The notes: generated by a model from the letters alone, not told the origin. A stretch of 64,000 nucleotides of DNA from an uncultured Desulfobacter sp. (GCF_963666675.1 NZ_OY762929.1:2914001-2978000), one strand, 5' to 3'; positions 25,935 through 34,799 are shown, counted from the first letter of the stretch. Numbers and translations are program-made.

Positions 25935-27701
25935 ATGAAATATCTTACAATGCGTCCCCTGGCCCTGGTGTCACTGCTAAGCGTTCTTGCCGTTTCAGGC
26001 TGTGTCAAGGATCTGGGAACCGTCAAGCTGGAACAAACCGACAGCAACAAAGCTACAGTTGAAGACCAGGACCTTTCTTTAAGCCAAGAGAGCGGGCATC
26101 AGGCCTCTTACTACTATCTTGCGGCCCGGCGCCACGAGAACAAAGATGAAGCCGACCAGGCACAAACTGCCCTGAAACAGGCCATTAAAAAGGATCCCGA
26201 CTCCAATTTTTTAAAGCGAGAATATATCATCTCCCTGGAAAACCAGAAACAGTCAGAACGGGCCCTGGCACTCGCCCAGGACCTGGCAAAAAAATATCCG
26301 GAGGATGTGGAAAATCTGATCCTGCTTGCCCGCCTCAAAAAAGGGGATGAAAAGGATATGACGCCCCTGTTGGAACGGATTCTGAAACTGGCTCCCGAGG
26401 ATAAAGAGACATTTCTCAGACTGGGCAAAGCTTATATGGATGAGGGTATGACCCTGAAAGCCATGAATCTGTTTTCCCGTATGGCAACCATATATCCCGA
26501 CTATTATGTCGCCCACTTTTACCTGGGTGAGACCCAGCGCATGGAGGGGAAGGCCGCCGCCGCCAGGGATTCTTATCTTAAGACCCTGGAACTTGAGCCT
26601 GATCTTTTAGAACCCAGGTTCCGACTGGTCGATGTGTATAAAGTCCTGGGTGAAAAGAAAAACGAGGCACAAATCATTGCGGTGCTCAAAGACATTCTTG
26701 ATTCCGACCCAAAAGACGAAAGGGCGCTGATAGAGCTTGGCCTGTTCTATTATCACATCAAGGATTATCAAAACGCGGATCAAATGTTTGCCGCGCTTGG
26801 CCGGGAAATTCAAAAAAATCCTGAGCTTGTGGTAAATATCGCCCAGATCCTTGTTCCCGAACATAGATATCAGGACGCGGCAACGGTATTGTCCCAGGTC
26901 AAAAAAGCCCTGCCTGGAAACGCCAACATCAATTTTTTCCTGGGGATGGCCTATGAAGGCTTGGAAAAACCCGAGAAGGCCATTGAATATTATCTCAAAG
27001 TCACGCCCGACCACCCCCAGTATAAAAAAACGATCCTGAGCATTGCGTTTCTTTATAAGGACATGGACCGCACCGAGGAGGCTGTTCGATTCCTGGAGCA
27101 GCACCACAGGCAAAGCCCGGCAGACATTGATATCACCACGTACCTGGCCTCATTTTACCAGGAGAACAACCGTCACGACATTGCCGTTACCATGCTGCAG
27201 CGGGCGTTAAAAGAGACCCCGAAAAATACGGCCTTGCTTTTCAAGCTGGGGGCTGTGCTGGATACGGCCGGACAGCGCCAGCAAAGCATTGAAACCATGA
27301 AAACCATTATCAGACTGGACCCCAAGCATGCATCGGCCCTCAATTACCTGGGATACACCTATGCCGAAATGGGCGTTCACCTGGACCAGGCCCTTGATCT
27401 GGTTCAGCGTGCCCTTGCGATCCGGCCTGATGACGGTTATATCACCGACAGTCTGGGATGGATTTATTTTCAAAAAGAGGACTACGAAAAGGCGGTTTTA
27501 TACCTTGAAAAAGCCGCTGAGCTTTCGGATTATGAAACCGTTATCGCCGCCCACCTGGCAGAGGCCTACCTGAAAACGGGACAGCTGGAAAAAGCAAAGG
27601 CCATGTACAAAAAAGCCCTTGATAATGCCGGTGAGGATCAGCAAAAAGAGATCCGGGAGATTGAGGAAAAACTCGAACGGTTAAACGATACGGCCCAATG
27701 A
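25935..27701 (+). CDS. TPR-repeat lipoprotein
   Basis: A 588-residue protein with a lipoprotein signal (lipobox AVSGC, Cys at residue 23) followed almost entirely by tetratricopeptide repeats; about a dozen are visible, including ALDLVQRALAIRPDDGYITD and YEKAVLYLEKAAELSDYE. Such proteins act as scaffolds in the outer membrane or periplasm. The last codons overlap the next gene as ATGA, a LolB-like lipoprotein, so the two probably act together in envelope biogenesis. That link is inferred from the overlap. Confidence 0.9.
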   Translation: MKYLTMRPLALVSLLSVLAVSGCVKDLGTVKLEQTDSNKATVEDQDLSLSQESGHQASYYYLAARRHENKDEADQAQTALKQAIKKDPDSNFLKREYIISLENQKQSERALALAQDLAKKYPEDVENLILLARLKKGDEKDMTPLLERILKLAPEDKETFLRLGKAYMDEGMTLKAMNLFSRMATIYPDYYVAHFYLGETQRMEGKAAAARDSYLKTLELEPDLLEPRFRLVDVYKVLGEKKNEAQIIAVLKDILDSDPKDERALIELGLFYYHIKDYQNADQMFAALGREIQKNPELVVNIAQILVPEHRYQDAATVLSQVKKALPGNANINFFLGMAYEGLEKPEKAIEYYLKVTPDHPQYKKTILSIAFLYKDMDRTEEAVRFLEQHHRQSPADIDITTYLASFYQENNRHDIAVTMLQRALKETPKNTALLFKLGAVLDTAGQRQQSIETMKTIIRLDPKHASALNYLGYTYAEMGVHLDQALDLVQRALAIRPDDGYITDSLGWIYFQKEDYEKAVLYLEKAAELSDYETVIAAHLAEAYLKTGQLEKAKAMYKKALDNAGEDQQKEIREIEEKLERLNDTAQ

Positions 27702-28498
27702 CAAAGGTATCTCCATGTGATCGCCCCAAAGTCCCCGCCACTTTTTTGGATTCCGGTGTTGGAACGATTATACTTTTGCTCATTGTGATACTGACCACAC
27801 CCGGGTGCGCACTGCTTGGACTTCAATTGGGAAAAAGCAGTGACCCTGAAGCCGAAGAGATCATACACCACACCCGGGCGTTTAATGCACCAATTACCAC
27901 ATCCAAGGGCACAGGTGAACTGACCCTGACCCGGGGCCTTCGCAGGGAAAAATACAAAATGGCCTGGGCGGCCCAGTCCCCCAACCGCCTGCGCATGACA
28001 TTGCTCATGTCCGGTCACCCGGTTGAAACCATTGCCGCCAGCGGCGAATGGGTTACGTTTGTCTCCCATACCGGTGCGCACACCCCCCATTCCGCCGTAT
28101 CCACAGATCCCGATCTTAGTCCTTATATTAACATCCCCCTGCGCTTATCCGGACTGGTCAGCCTACTTCTCGGCAAGGTCCCGGAACGTCCCTTTGACCG
28201 GGCCTGGGTTCTTCCTGAGACCCCGGACACCGTTTTTGCCTCCCAGTCATTTTCCCCGCAAATTCAACAATGGATAACCGACGAAAACGGAATAACGAAC
28301 CAATACCGGGTGCTTGACAAAAAAATGAACGTCATTTTTCAAATATGGTATTCCAGGTTTTTTACACAGGATGAGTTCACCTTTCCCGGGCTTATCACCA
28401 TCAAAGACGGGCAGCAGATGAGTATGGAAATATCCTTTAAAAACATTATCCTCAATATTCCTATAAAAGAATCCGTATTCAGGTTGACAGGATCATGA
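27698..28498 (+). CDS. LolB-like outer-membrane lipoprotein
   Basis: A 266-residue protein with a rather long N-terminal region, then a hydrophobic stretch and lipobox TPGC (near residue 37). The mature part has a LolB-like pattern: GTGELTLTRGLRREKYKMAW, RLRMTLLMSGHPVETIA, and a run of beta strands to the end. LolB inserts lipoproteins into the outer membrane; whether this distant relative does so is unknown. Its start overlaps the TPR gene stop by four bases. A later start nearer the hydrophobic segment is possible. Confidence 0.72.
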   Translation: MTKVSPCDRPKVPATFLDSGVGTIILLLIVILTTPGCALLGLQLGKSSDPEAEEIIHHTRAFNAPITTSKGTGELTLTRGLRREKYKMAWAAQSPNRLRMTLLMSGHPVETIAASGEWVTFVSHTGAHTPHSAVSTDPDLSPYINIPLRLSGLVSLLLGKVPERPFDRAWVLPETPDTVFASQSFSPQIQQWITDENGITNQYRVLDKKMNVIFQIWYSRFFTQDEFTFPGLITIKDGQQMSMEISFKNIILNIPIKESVFRLTGS

Positions 28499-28560
28499 AA
28501 ATGAACATAATTTAGGCGGTGTTATTATTACCAAACCTCATAAGGAGATAAATATAACTC

Positions 28561-29439
28561 ATGATTCATGACAATGTTGAGCAGGCCAAAAAAGCAAGCA
28601 GCTGTTCCCATCAGCCCCAGAACGACGCTGCAAGGCAGCAGATGGAAATGGAAGCAATGATCAAGGATAATCTGGCCAAAATCAAAAACAAAATTTTTGT
28701 TCTGTCCGGCAAAGGCGGTGTGGGAAAAAGCTCCGTATCGGCAAACCTTGCCATCGCCCTTGCAAATAAGGGATATAAAACAGGGCTGGTGGATGTGGAT
28801 GTCCATGGACCGTCCATCGCCCAAATGTTTAACATCACCGAGCTTTTAGACATTGCCCCGGACACCAAGCAGCTGTTGCCCAGACAGGTCAATGAAAACC
28901 TTTCCGTGGTCTCTGTTCAGGCATTGATGCAGGACAAGGACCAGGCCATTATCTGGAGAGGCCCTGCCAAAACCGGCATCATCAAACAGTTCGTGGGGTC
29001 CGTTAGATGGGGAGAACTGGATTATCTGGTCATCGACGCCCCTCCGGGCACCGGTGATGAACCACTCACCGTTGTACAAACCATTCCCGATGCCAGGGGT
29101 ATCATCGTGACCACCCCCCAGGAAGTGGCCCTTGCGGACATCAGAAAATCCATCTCTTTTTGCAAAACCGTCAAAATGGAAACCTTAGGTATTCTTGAAA
29201 ACATGGCCGGATATACCTGTCCCCACTGCAACCAGCACATTGATCTTTTCAAAAGCGGCGGCGGAGAAAAAACAGCCAAGGCACAAGGCTTAAATTTCCT
29301 GGGCTCCATCCCCTTTGACACCCGGGTTGTGGAATCCGGAGATGAAGGTGTACCCGTCATGACCTATGAGGCAGCCGGTCCCTTTAAAGATGCATTTGAA
29401 AAGGTTGTCGACAATGTCCTCAAACAATTTGAAGGCTGA
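28561..29439 (+). CDS. mrp: Mrp/ApbC-type Fe-S cluster carrier ATPase
   Basis: A 292-residue P-loop ATPase. The deviant Walker A motif SGKGGVGKSSVSANLA is near residue 47, LVDVDVHGPSIAQMF follows, and the Walker B region is LDYLVIDAPPGTGDEPL near 160. A CPHC pair near residue 222 can hold a bridging Fe-S cluster. Mrp/NBP35 proteins carry and insert [4Fe-4S] clusters, which fits an organism rich in Fe-S enzymes. Four bases separate its stop from the next start. Confidence 0.93.
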   Translation: MIHDNVEQAKKASSCSHQPQNDAARQQMEMEAMIKDNLAKIKNKIFVLSGKGGVGKSSVSANLAIALANKGYKTGLVDVDVHGPSIAQMFNITELLDIAPDTKQLLPRQVNENLSVVSVQALMQDKDQAIIWRGPAKTGIIKQFVGSVRWGELDYLVIDAPPGTGDEPLTVVQTIPDARGIIVTTPQEVALADIRKSISFCKTVKMETLGILENMAGYTCPHCNQHIDLFKSGGGEKTAKAQGLNFLGSIPFDTRVVESGDEGVPVMTYEAAGPFKDAFEKVVDNVLKQFEG

Positions 29440-29443
29440 TTAA

Positions 29444-30610
29444 TTGAATCCGGAAAAAACACCCCGGGCATTGAAAGCCTGCCTTGAACAAAAGGAGACC
29501 CAAATTCTCGGCACCCGGGCCTGTTTTTCCCAAAATGCAGTACGGCGGTATTCGGAAAAGCGATCCGACACCGAATACCGCCTCTCTTTTTCTGCCGATG
29601 CAGACCGTATCCTCAACTCTCTGGCCTACACCCGTTACAGTGATAAAACCCAAGTTTTTTCCCTGATCAACAACGACCATCTCACCCACCGGGTCCTGCA
29701 CGTCCAGATGGTTTCCCGGGTGGCAAGAACCATCGGCCGCTATCTCGGGCTGAACACAGACCTCATTGAAGCGGCGGCCATGGGCCATGATATCGGGCAT
29801 ACCCCGTTCGGCCATGACGGAGAACGGTTTTTATCCCGACTGACCCAGTCGGCAGGCGCCGGACAGTTCCACCATAACCTTCAAAGCATGCAGTTTTTAG
29901 ATGTGATTGAACGAAACGGCAAAGGCTGGAACCTGACCCTACAAACCCTGGACGCCATTGTTTGCCATGATGGCGAGTCCCACGCCCGGACACTTACCCC
30001 GGCGCCGCCAAGAACTTTTGAAGACCTGGATTCAATTGTCGAACAGATCCGGGCCGGTACTATGGGCAATGTACTGCCCATGACCATGGAAGGGTGTGTG
30101 GTTCGCATTGCAGACACCGTCTCATATATCGGAAGGGATTTTGAAGATGCTGTACGCTTGAAAATTTTAACCCGGGACCAGCTTCCAGCGACATGTCGCA
30201 ATCGTTTGGGTGACACCCAGGGCACCATTGTCTTCAGCCTGGTGACGGACTTGATCAACACAAGCATGGAGCAGGACTTTATCGGATTTTCCCCCGGGGT
30301 GGCCGATGCCCTCAAAGAATTAAAACAGTTTAATTACCGGTATATTTATAAAAATCCCGCCATAAAAAGACATTTGACAACGGTTGAAGATATTTTCAAA
30401 TGTCTGTTTAACAGATACATGAACGACCTGGCCGTTGAAAACGAATCTTCGGTCATATATTCCCAGTTTCTCAACGGCATGGCAGACGCCTACCGTTCAC
30501 ACCACAGCCATGCCGAAATTGCCCGGGATTTTATTGCCGGCATGACCGACTCCTATTTTATCCGCCAGGCCCCGGAGGGCTTGCGCCCTACCCCCATTGA
30601 CTGGGTATAA
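29444..30610 (+). CDS. dGTPase-like HD-domain phosphohydrolase
   Basis: A 388-residue HD protein of the deoxyguanosinetriphosphate triphosphohydrolase-like family. The metal-binding motif is HRVLHVQMVSRVAR then AAAMGHDIGHTPFGHDGE near residue 115, with the late aspartate in RIADTVSYIGRD near 235. These enzymes hydrolyse dNTPs to nucleoside and triphosphate. Translation starts at TTG 29444, with GAAGG just inside the end of the mrp gene, indicating coupling. A mid-sized length fits the type 2 (non-E. coli) subfamily. Confidence 0.9.
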   Translation: MNPEKTPRALKACLEQKETQILGTRACFSQNAVRRYSEKRSDTEYRLSFSADADRILNSLAYTRYSDKTQVFSLINNDHLTHRVLHVQMVSRVARTIGRYLGLNTDLIEAAAMGHDIGHTPFGHDGERFLSRLTQSAGAGQFHHNLQSMQFLDVIERNGKGWNLTLQTLDAIVCHDGESHARTLTPAPPRTFEDLDSIVEQIRAGTMGNVLPMTMEGCVVRIADTVSYIGRDFEDAVRLKILTRDQLPATCRNRLGDTQGTIVFSLVTDLINTSMEQDFIGFSPGVADALKELKQFNYRYIYKNPAIKRHLTTVEDIFKCLFNRYMNDLAVENESSVIYSQFLNGMADAYRSHHSHAEIARDFIAGMTDSYFIRQAPEGLRPTPIDWV

Positions 30611-30627
30611 CCAATAAAGAACCTGAA

Positions 30628-31359
30628 ATGCCGATGTTTGATAACCGCAATGTCTATCGAATCTGCCACCGGAAACAGGGGCTGGTTGCATTTAATGTAA
30701 CCGTAAAAGAGACCAACCTCAATATCCAGGCAGATTCGGATCTAAGTGAACAGGCGGTGCGTTCGATTCTGAACCACCGCCAATACATTGAAAATTACAT
30801 CGCCCGCGTTCCAAGGTTTGCCGACAGCCTGACCCCTTTAGGTAACCCAGATATCGCGCCGAAAATCATTTCTGAAATGACCGCGGCTGCAAAAACCGCC
30901 GGTGTGGGTCCCATGGCAGCCGTAGCCGGTGCAGTGGCCCAGGGTGTGGGCCGAGACCTGCTCCAATGGTCCTCACATGTCCTGGTGGAAAACGGTGGCG
31001 ATATCTTTGTTAAATCAGATACCCAGACCATATTTACCATTTATGCCGGATCATCGCCTTTGAGTATGAAAACCGGCATCAAAGTTGACCGCCGCCCCGC
31101 TTCCTTTGCCATGTGTACCTCTTCGGGCACCGTCGGTCATTCCAAAAGCTTTGGCAAGGCGGATGCCGTATCCGTGCTGGCGGATTGCTGTGCCCTGGCC
31201 GATGCGGCGGCCACATCCCTGGGTAATAAAATTCAGACGCCCAAGGATATTGAAAAGGTCATTAACGCCGGCAAAAATATGGCAGGGGTTCAGGGCATTG
31301 TCATCATTTCAGGAAAACAGATTGGGCTGTGGGGTGCTCTGGAACTGGTCAAACTATAA
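30628..31359 (+). CDS. UPF0280 family protein
   Basis: A 243-residue protein of the UPF0280 family, whose fold resembles ApbE flavin transferases. Diagnostic blocks are GVGPMAAVAGAVAQGVG near residue 93, VLVENGGDIFV near 120 and SSGTVGHSKSFGKADAVSVL near 170. The function is not established. It follows the dGTPase-like gene by 17 bases and precedes a Kazal lipoprotein gene by 14, so it is inside the rpoH-proximal operon. Confidence 0.9.
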   Translation: MPMFDNRNVYRICHRKQGLVAFNVTVKETNLNIQADSDLSEQAVRSILNHRQYIENYIARVPRFADSLTPLGNPDIAPKIISEMTAAAKTAGVGPMAAVAGAVAQGVGRDLLQWSSHVLVENGGDIFVKSDTQTIFTIYAGSSPLSMKTGIKVDRRPASFAMCTSSGTVGHSKSFGKADAVSVLADCCALADAAATSLGNKIQTPKDIEKVINAGKNMAGVQGIVIISGKQIGLWGALELVKL

Positions 31360-31373
31360 AACGAAAGGGTATT

Positions 31374-31649
31374 ATGACAACACAATTCGATATCAAGCTT
31401 GCACTGTCAGTATCTGCCTTCGCAATCATCTGTCTGATTTCCGGATGCGTGGGTGCATCCCCAAGCAAACCAGGGCCGCCTGAGAACACGGTTGCCTGCA
31501 AAGGTCCCAGACACAGCATGTGCACCATGGAATACAGGCCTGTGTGCGGTCATTTAAAAGACGGCAGTGTCAAAACATTCAGCAACCCGTGCACCGCCTG
31601 CAGTAATGAAAACGTGGAGGGGTTTACCCATGGACCCTGCAGCGAATAA
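31374..31649 (+). CDS. Kazal-type small lipoprotein
   Basis: A 91-residue protein with a lipoprotein signal ending LISGC (Cys22) and one Kazal-type domain: CTMEYRPVCG, then FSNPCTACSN and a final GPC give the usual six cysteines. Kazal domains inhibit serine proteases in animals; small bacterial lipoproteins with this domain are known only as hypothetical or possible protease inhibitors. The ATG at 31374 has GAAAGGG upstream. It is the last gene of the operon and converges with the methyltransferase gene three bases later. Confidence 0.85.
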   Translation: MTTQFDIKLALSVSAFAIICLISGCVGASPSKPGPPENTVACKGPRHSMCTMEYRPVCGHLKDGSVKTFSNPCTACSNENVEGFTHGPCSE

Positions 31650-31652
31650 ATC

Positions 31653-32435
31653 TTATTTCGACTCGTTTTTAAGGCCGTCGGCACCGGCTGCGGTTAGGCC
31701 ATCCTGATAACGCTTGTCTCCATACCTGGCAACCTGACGGCACAGACCCCGTATGATACTGACCTCCCGGGATCTAAGCCGGTACCGGCTTAAAAAACTT
31801 CGGGCCTTGTCCAGCCGTTCTTCGGGATTTTCATGGTTAATGTAATGAATGCGGGCAAAGGTCTCTTCAAGTTCGTCATACATGTTCTCCAGCTCATGCC
31901 GGCAGGCCAGTCGGGGGAGGTGAAATTCGGGCTCCCGGGTGCGTGCCTTGAATAATTCATAGCACATGACCATGACGGCCTGGGCCAGATTCAGAGAAGA
32001 AAATCCGGCGGTGGGAATATTCACAAGATCGTGGCACAGCTGTAAATCTTCATTGGTCAGCCCCCGGTCCTCGGGACCAAAAAGAAGTGCCACCCGGTTT
32101 TCTAAAGAAATTGGAACCAAGGTTGCGGCAAGATCTGCCGGAGATGCGTTCACCCGGCGTGTACCGCCAAGTCTTGCCGTGGTGCCGACCACCCAGTTGA
32201 AACGGCCAAGGGCCTCGGGAAGTGAATTGCAAACGATCATGTTTTCCACCAGCCCGGCAGCGGAATGGGTTGCGACCTTAAGAACACGTTCCTTGTCAAA
32301 ATTCCTGGGTGCGGACAAAATCAACCGCCCGACCCCCATATTTGCCGCAGCCCTGGCAGCAGCCCCAATGTTTTCCGGAATCCGGGTATCATGCAGCACA
32401 ATGGCGACATTCTCCATGCAGACCTTTTGATTCAT
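31653..32435 (-). CDS. TrmH/TrmJ-family RNA 2'-O-methyltransferase
   Basis: A 260-residue SPOUT methyltransferase. The knot motifs are clear: VLHDTRIPENIGAAARAAAN, VALLFGPEDRGLTNEDL and NIPTAGFSSLNLAQAVMV. The arrangement is that of TrmJ, which methylates position 32 of tRNA; the C-terminal helical extension is also TrmJ-like. Several starts are possible; I prefer ATG 32435, although ATG at 32417 (MENVAIVL), with AAGG before it, is equally plausible and 32486 is less likely. Confidence 0.88.
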   Translation of the reverse strand: MNQKVCMENVAIVLHDTRIPENIGAAARAAANMGVGRLILSAPRNFDKERVLKVATHSAAGLVENMIVCNSLPEALGRFNWVVGTTARLGGTRRVNASPADLAATLVPISLENRVALLFGPEDRGLTNEDLQLCHDLVNIPTAGFSSLNLAQAVMVMCYELFKARTREPEFHLPRLACRHELENMYDELEETFARIHYINHENPEERLDKARSFLSRYRLRSREVSIIRGLCRQVARYGDKRYQDGLTAAGADGLKNESK

Positions 32436-32560
32436 CGTTTCTCTTTTTTCCTTCACGCCCAAAATCCTTCTTAACCCGCTTCTCAATTTGTGTGGTGCAA
32501 GATAATCACGCTTTCGGATTTATTGTCAACATTTAAGACGTGCTTTTCATAACAGAAAAA

Positions 32561-32675
32561 TTGGGCGTGGTTCTAACGTCGGCCATTGTAGGGGCAGGTC
32601 TCTGTGCCTGCCCGAACGGGGGCAACCACAGGGGGATTGCCCCTACAAAAGATGGCAGATGTTATGATCAAGCCC
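32561..32675. repeat. palindromic GTAGGGGCAGG repeat, copy 1
   Basis: About 115 bases with nested inverted repeats. The outside starts GGGCGTGGTT and ends GATCAAGCCC; inside, GTAGGGGCA (from 32588) pairs with TGCCCCTAC (to 32646), enclosing two hairpins (GGCAGG/CCTGCC and GGGGGCAA/TTGCCCC type). A nearly identical copy lies at 40378-40491, 7.8 kb away. No ORF of its own is convincing, so it is a MITE- or REP-like element. Confidence 0.85.
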
Positions 32676-32724
32676 ATAAACTTATAAGCTGCGGAACTGT
32701 CTTTGGCATGGCATTGCACACAAA

Positions 32725-32754
32725 AAAAAGCCGTTGAAAAATCAACGGCTTTTT
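32725..32754. terminator. bidirectional terminator
   Basis: A 13-bp stem, AAAAAGCCGTTGA with TCAACGGCTTTTT, around a four-base loop. A-runs and T-runs on both sides let it work in either direction. It lies 60 bases after the stop of the PEP-CTERM gene on the minus strand, which it most likely terminates. Confidence 0.85.
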
Positions 32755-32812
32755 TATGTATGTATCCTGATCTTGCCGCATCCAAGGCAAGCTAAATTTG
32801 TAGAAACTTAGC

Positions 32813-33394
32813 TTAAATCTGCTTGCGGCGAATCACGTTGCCTACGGCCAGAAGCCCAAGCCCCAAAAGCAAAAGGGTACTGGATTCCGGAGTGGGCACT
32901 GGATTAACGCCCCCGCTGGAAGCTGGGAGATCTGTTGCCCAGGCGTTAAGCCTAATACTGTCGATATAAAAATCTCCGACATCGGCCTTGAGAGTAACGC
33001 GCAATGTTCCATCTTGGTTCAGACTATCAAGGGAGGTAATATCAATCAAATAAGTACCGCTGATATCCCAGGACCAGGCTGCCCAGTCGGCCCTGCCCCT
33101 ATCATTAGATTGATTAAAATAAATCTCCACCTTTTCCGGTAATAGCTCCCAGCCCGAGTCGTCGGAAAGGCCCAACTCCAAAGAAGCTGATTCGAAAGTT
33201 TGTAAAGATGAATCAAACATTGGATCATCGATATCAAATGTCCAGGTATATGTATCATCATTGTAAAAAAGATGGGAAGACAACTTATCCATACCACTGG
33301 TATCAATGTCCACTTGATAAAACGATGCCTCTGCATTGAAAGTAGCACCCAGCAATAAAAAAACTACTGCCGCCCACACTAAACACTTATTCAT
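32813..33394 (-). CDS. PEP-CTERM sorting-domain exported protein
   Basis: A 193-residue secreted protein. It has a Sec signal peptide (MNKCLVWAAVVFLLLGATFN) and ends with the PEP-CTERM tripartite signal: VPTPESSTLL, the helix LLGLGLLAVGNV and RRKQ. Exosortase EpsH cuts such proteins and anchors them in association with exopolysaccharide. The middle is acidic and beta-rich. I use ATG 33394, since the AGG that serves as its binding site lies in the upstream ATGAGG at 33406. No exosortase gene is in the window. Confidence 0.9.
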   Translation of the reverse strand: MNKCLVWAAVVFLLLGATFNAEASFYQVDIDTSGMDKLSSHLFYNDDTYTWTFDIDDPMFDSSLQTFESASLELGLSDDSGWELLPEKVEIYFNQSNDRGRADWAAWSWDISGTYLIDITSLDSLNQDGTLRVTLKADVGDFYIDSIRLNAWATDLPASSGGVNPVPTPESSTLLLLGLGLLAVGNVIRRKQI

Positions 33395-33805
33395 AAAAAA
33401 CCTCATAAACGGGTAAAAAAGGTGCTAATATTAATCTAAATTATTTATGCCGTCAAGAAGTATAAATTTCAGAGGCCATTATTCAGAATTTTTATCCATA
33501 AAATCAAAATATTGTATTCGGATGAACAGACTGATGGATCTTGATGAAAAGCGGCAAAAAGCCTGGATATCCATTTGACTATAGTTAATATCAATAGGCA
33601 ACAACGAGAGATCTAAAAATATGCTGCGCCCTATCGGGCCGGCACTGTGATTTTAAATTGTGGAAGGGAATTTAAAGTGAAGAAAAAAATTTGCAAGCCC
33701 TTCCAGATGATGTTAGTGATTTCATCATTGATTCTTTAACTATTTTATGACGCGAAATAGAAACGAAAGGCACAAATTAACCTGCTTGATCAGCGAGGGA
33801 ACAAC
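33395..33805. other. AT-rich intergenic region with a short remnant
   Basis: About 410 bases without an intact gene. Near 33675-33745 a stop-bounded piece reads NLQALPDDVSDFIIDSLTIL with no start codon; it may be a gene tail. The region also leads into the TrmO-like pseudogene. I see no clear promoter or repeat. Confidence 0.4.
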
Positions 33806-34004
33806 ATGAAGGTAGAATTTAATCCCATCGGAAAAATTCCCAGGCCGTTTAAACAACAGGGAGGCATGCCCATTCAGCCAACCGGGAGCCAACAGCATTC
33901 AAGGATCAGTTGAAATCTTTGACACGTTCAAAGAGGGACTCAAGGATCTTGACGGTTTTTCACACACTATACCGCTGTACGCCTTTGACCGCAGTAAAGA
34001 TTAG
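33806..34004 (+). pseudogene. TrmO/TsaA-like methyltransferase remnant
   Basis: The first frame reads MKVEFNPIGKIPRPFKQQGG then MPIQPTGS and stops. A one-base shift near 33885 resumes the family sequence as NSIQGSVEIFDTFKEGLKDL then DGFSHTIPLYAFDRSKD and stops at 34004. The two halves together match the N-terminal 65 residues of TrmO (UPF0066), the tRNA threonylcarbamoyladenosine N6-methyltransferase of about 150 residues or more. A frameshift plus truncation means that it is not functional. Confidence 0.82.
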
Positions 34005-34038
34005 CACCTAAAAACAATTATTAGACGAAAGAGAGCAG

Positions 34039-34527
34039 ATGATGAGCGATCAAAAAAAATTTCAGGAATTTTTGGATTTTGTTAAACCACAGATTGGCCG
34101 GCAAATTCATGTGGGCCCCTGGCTTGAAATTGACCAGCAGCGCATCAATGATTTTGCTGAAGTGACCGGTGATGTGCAATGGATTCACACGGATGTCGAG
34201 CGTGCTAAAAAAGAGTCGCCCTATAAATCAACCATTGCCCACGGATATTTGACGTTATCTTTACTGCCCCATTTAACTGAAAGCAACCATCCTGATTTTT
34301 TTCAAAAAAATTATCCGGGCATGAAGTACCGGGTGAACTATGGGCTTGACCGGGTTCGTTTCCCCAGCGCGGTAAAAGCCGGTGCCAGAATTCGGGCAAA
34401 AACGACCATTCATAACGTTGAAGAGGTGAAAAACGGAATTCAGATCTGCTATGTTATTACTATTGATATTGAGGGTAGTGAAAAACCGGCCTGTGTTGCC
34501 GAATTTCTGGCGCGCCTTTACCCTTAA
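34039..34527 (+). CDS. MaoC-like (R)-enoyl-CoA hydratase
   Basis: A 162-residue hot-dog-fold protein. The hydratase motif is present as INDFAEVTGDVQWIHTDVER with catalytic Asp and His, followed by STIAHGYLTLSLLPHL, both standard for MaoC-type enzymes such as PhaJ or NodN-like hydratases. It may act on enoyl-CoA in fatty-acid or polyhydroxyalkanoate metabolism. AAGAGAGCAG lies before the ATG at 34039; a second ATG at 34042 could be used. It stands alone after the TrmO remnant. Confidence 0.88.
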   Translation: MMSDQKKFQEFLDFVKPQIGRQIHVGPWLEIDQQRINDFAEVTGDVQWIHTDVERAKKESPYKSTIAHGYLTLSLLPHLTESNHPDFFQKNYPGMKYRVNYGLDRVRFPSAVKAGARIRAKTTIHNVEEVKNGIQICYVITIDIEGSEKPACVAEFLARLYP

Positions 34528-34530
34528 TAA

Positions 34531-34655
34531 GTGATTGAACGAAAAGTCACCCACCTGCGGCGTTGCAGAAAAATTTACAATCCTCACATACATTAGTATG
34601 CTCCGGTTGTAAATTTTTCTGCGCCTTGCATCTGGGCAACTTTTCGTCCAATCAC
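34531..34655. repeat. 125-bp near-perfect palindromic element
   Basis: The sequence from GTGATTGAACGAAAAG to CTTTTCGTCCAATCAC is one long imperfect inverted repeat. The inner arms GCAGAAAAATTTACAA and TTGTAAATTTTTCTGC are exact, and the centre around CATACATTAGTATG is itself palindromic. It begins four bases after the MaoC stop codon. It could serve as a terminator hairpin, but the size and internal symmetry look more like a MITE. Confidence 0.85.
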
Positions 34656-34710
34656 AGGTTCCAGTTCAAGCGCTAATTAACTGATCTTCCTTCGTTTCCG
34701 TTAGACGGGA

Positions 34711-34754
34711 CCGGCCGTTCACGGACATACCATATTGTGCCCGTGAACGGCCGG
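34711..34754. repeat. 14-bp stem hairpin
   Basis: CCGGCCGTTCACGG at 34711-34724 is the exact reverse complement of CCGTGAACGGCCGG at 34741-34754, with a 16-base loop. No T-run follows on either strand, so it is not a standard terminator. It lies in the 338-base gap between the MaoC and mvhD genes, together with the neighbouring palindromes. Confidence 0.65.
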
Positions 34755-34799
34755 GATCATATGTTAAAATTTTTGAGATTGATTTAGTCTAAACACACC

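Noticed and set aside
32704..32720. TGGCATGGCATTGCA as a sigma54 promoter
   Set aside because: The GG and GC dinucleotides are one base too close together and the site lies between a repeat and a terminator with no downstream gene.
34711..34754. Hairpin as a terminator of mvhD or maoC
   Set aside because: Neither strand has a T-run after the stem, so it lacks the feature needed for intrinsic termination.
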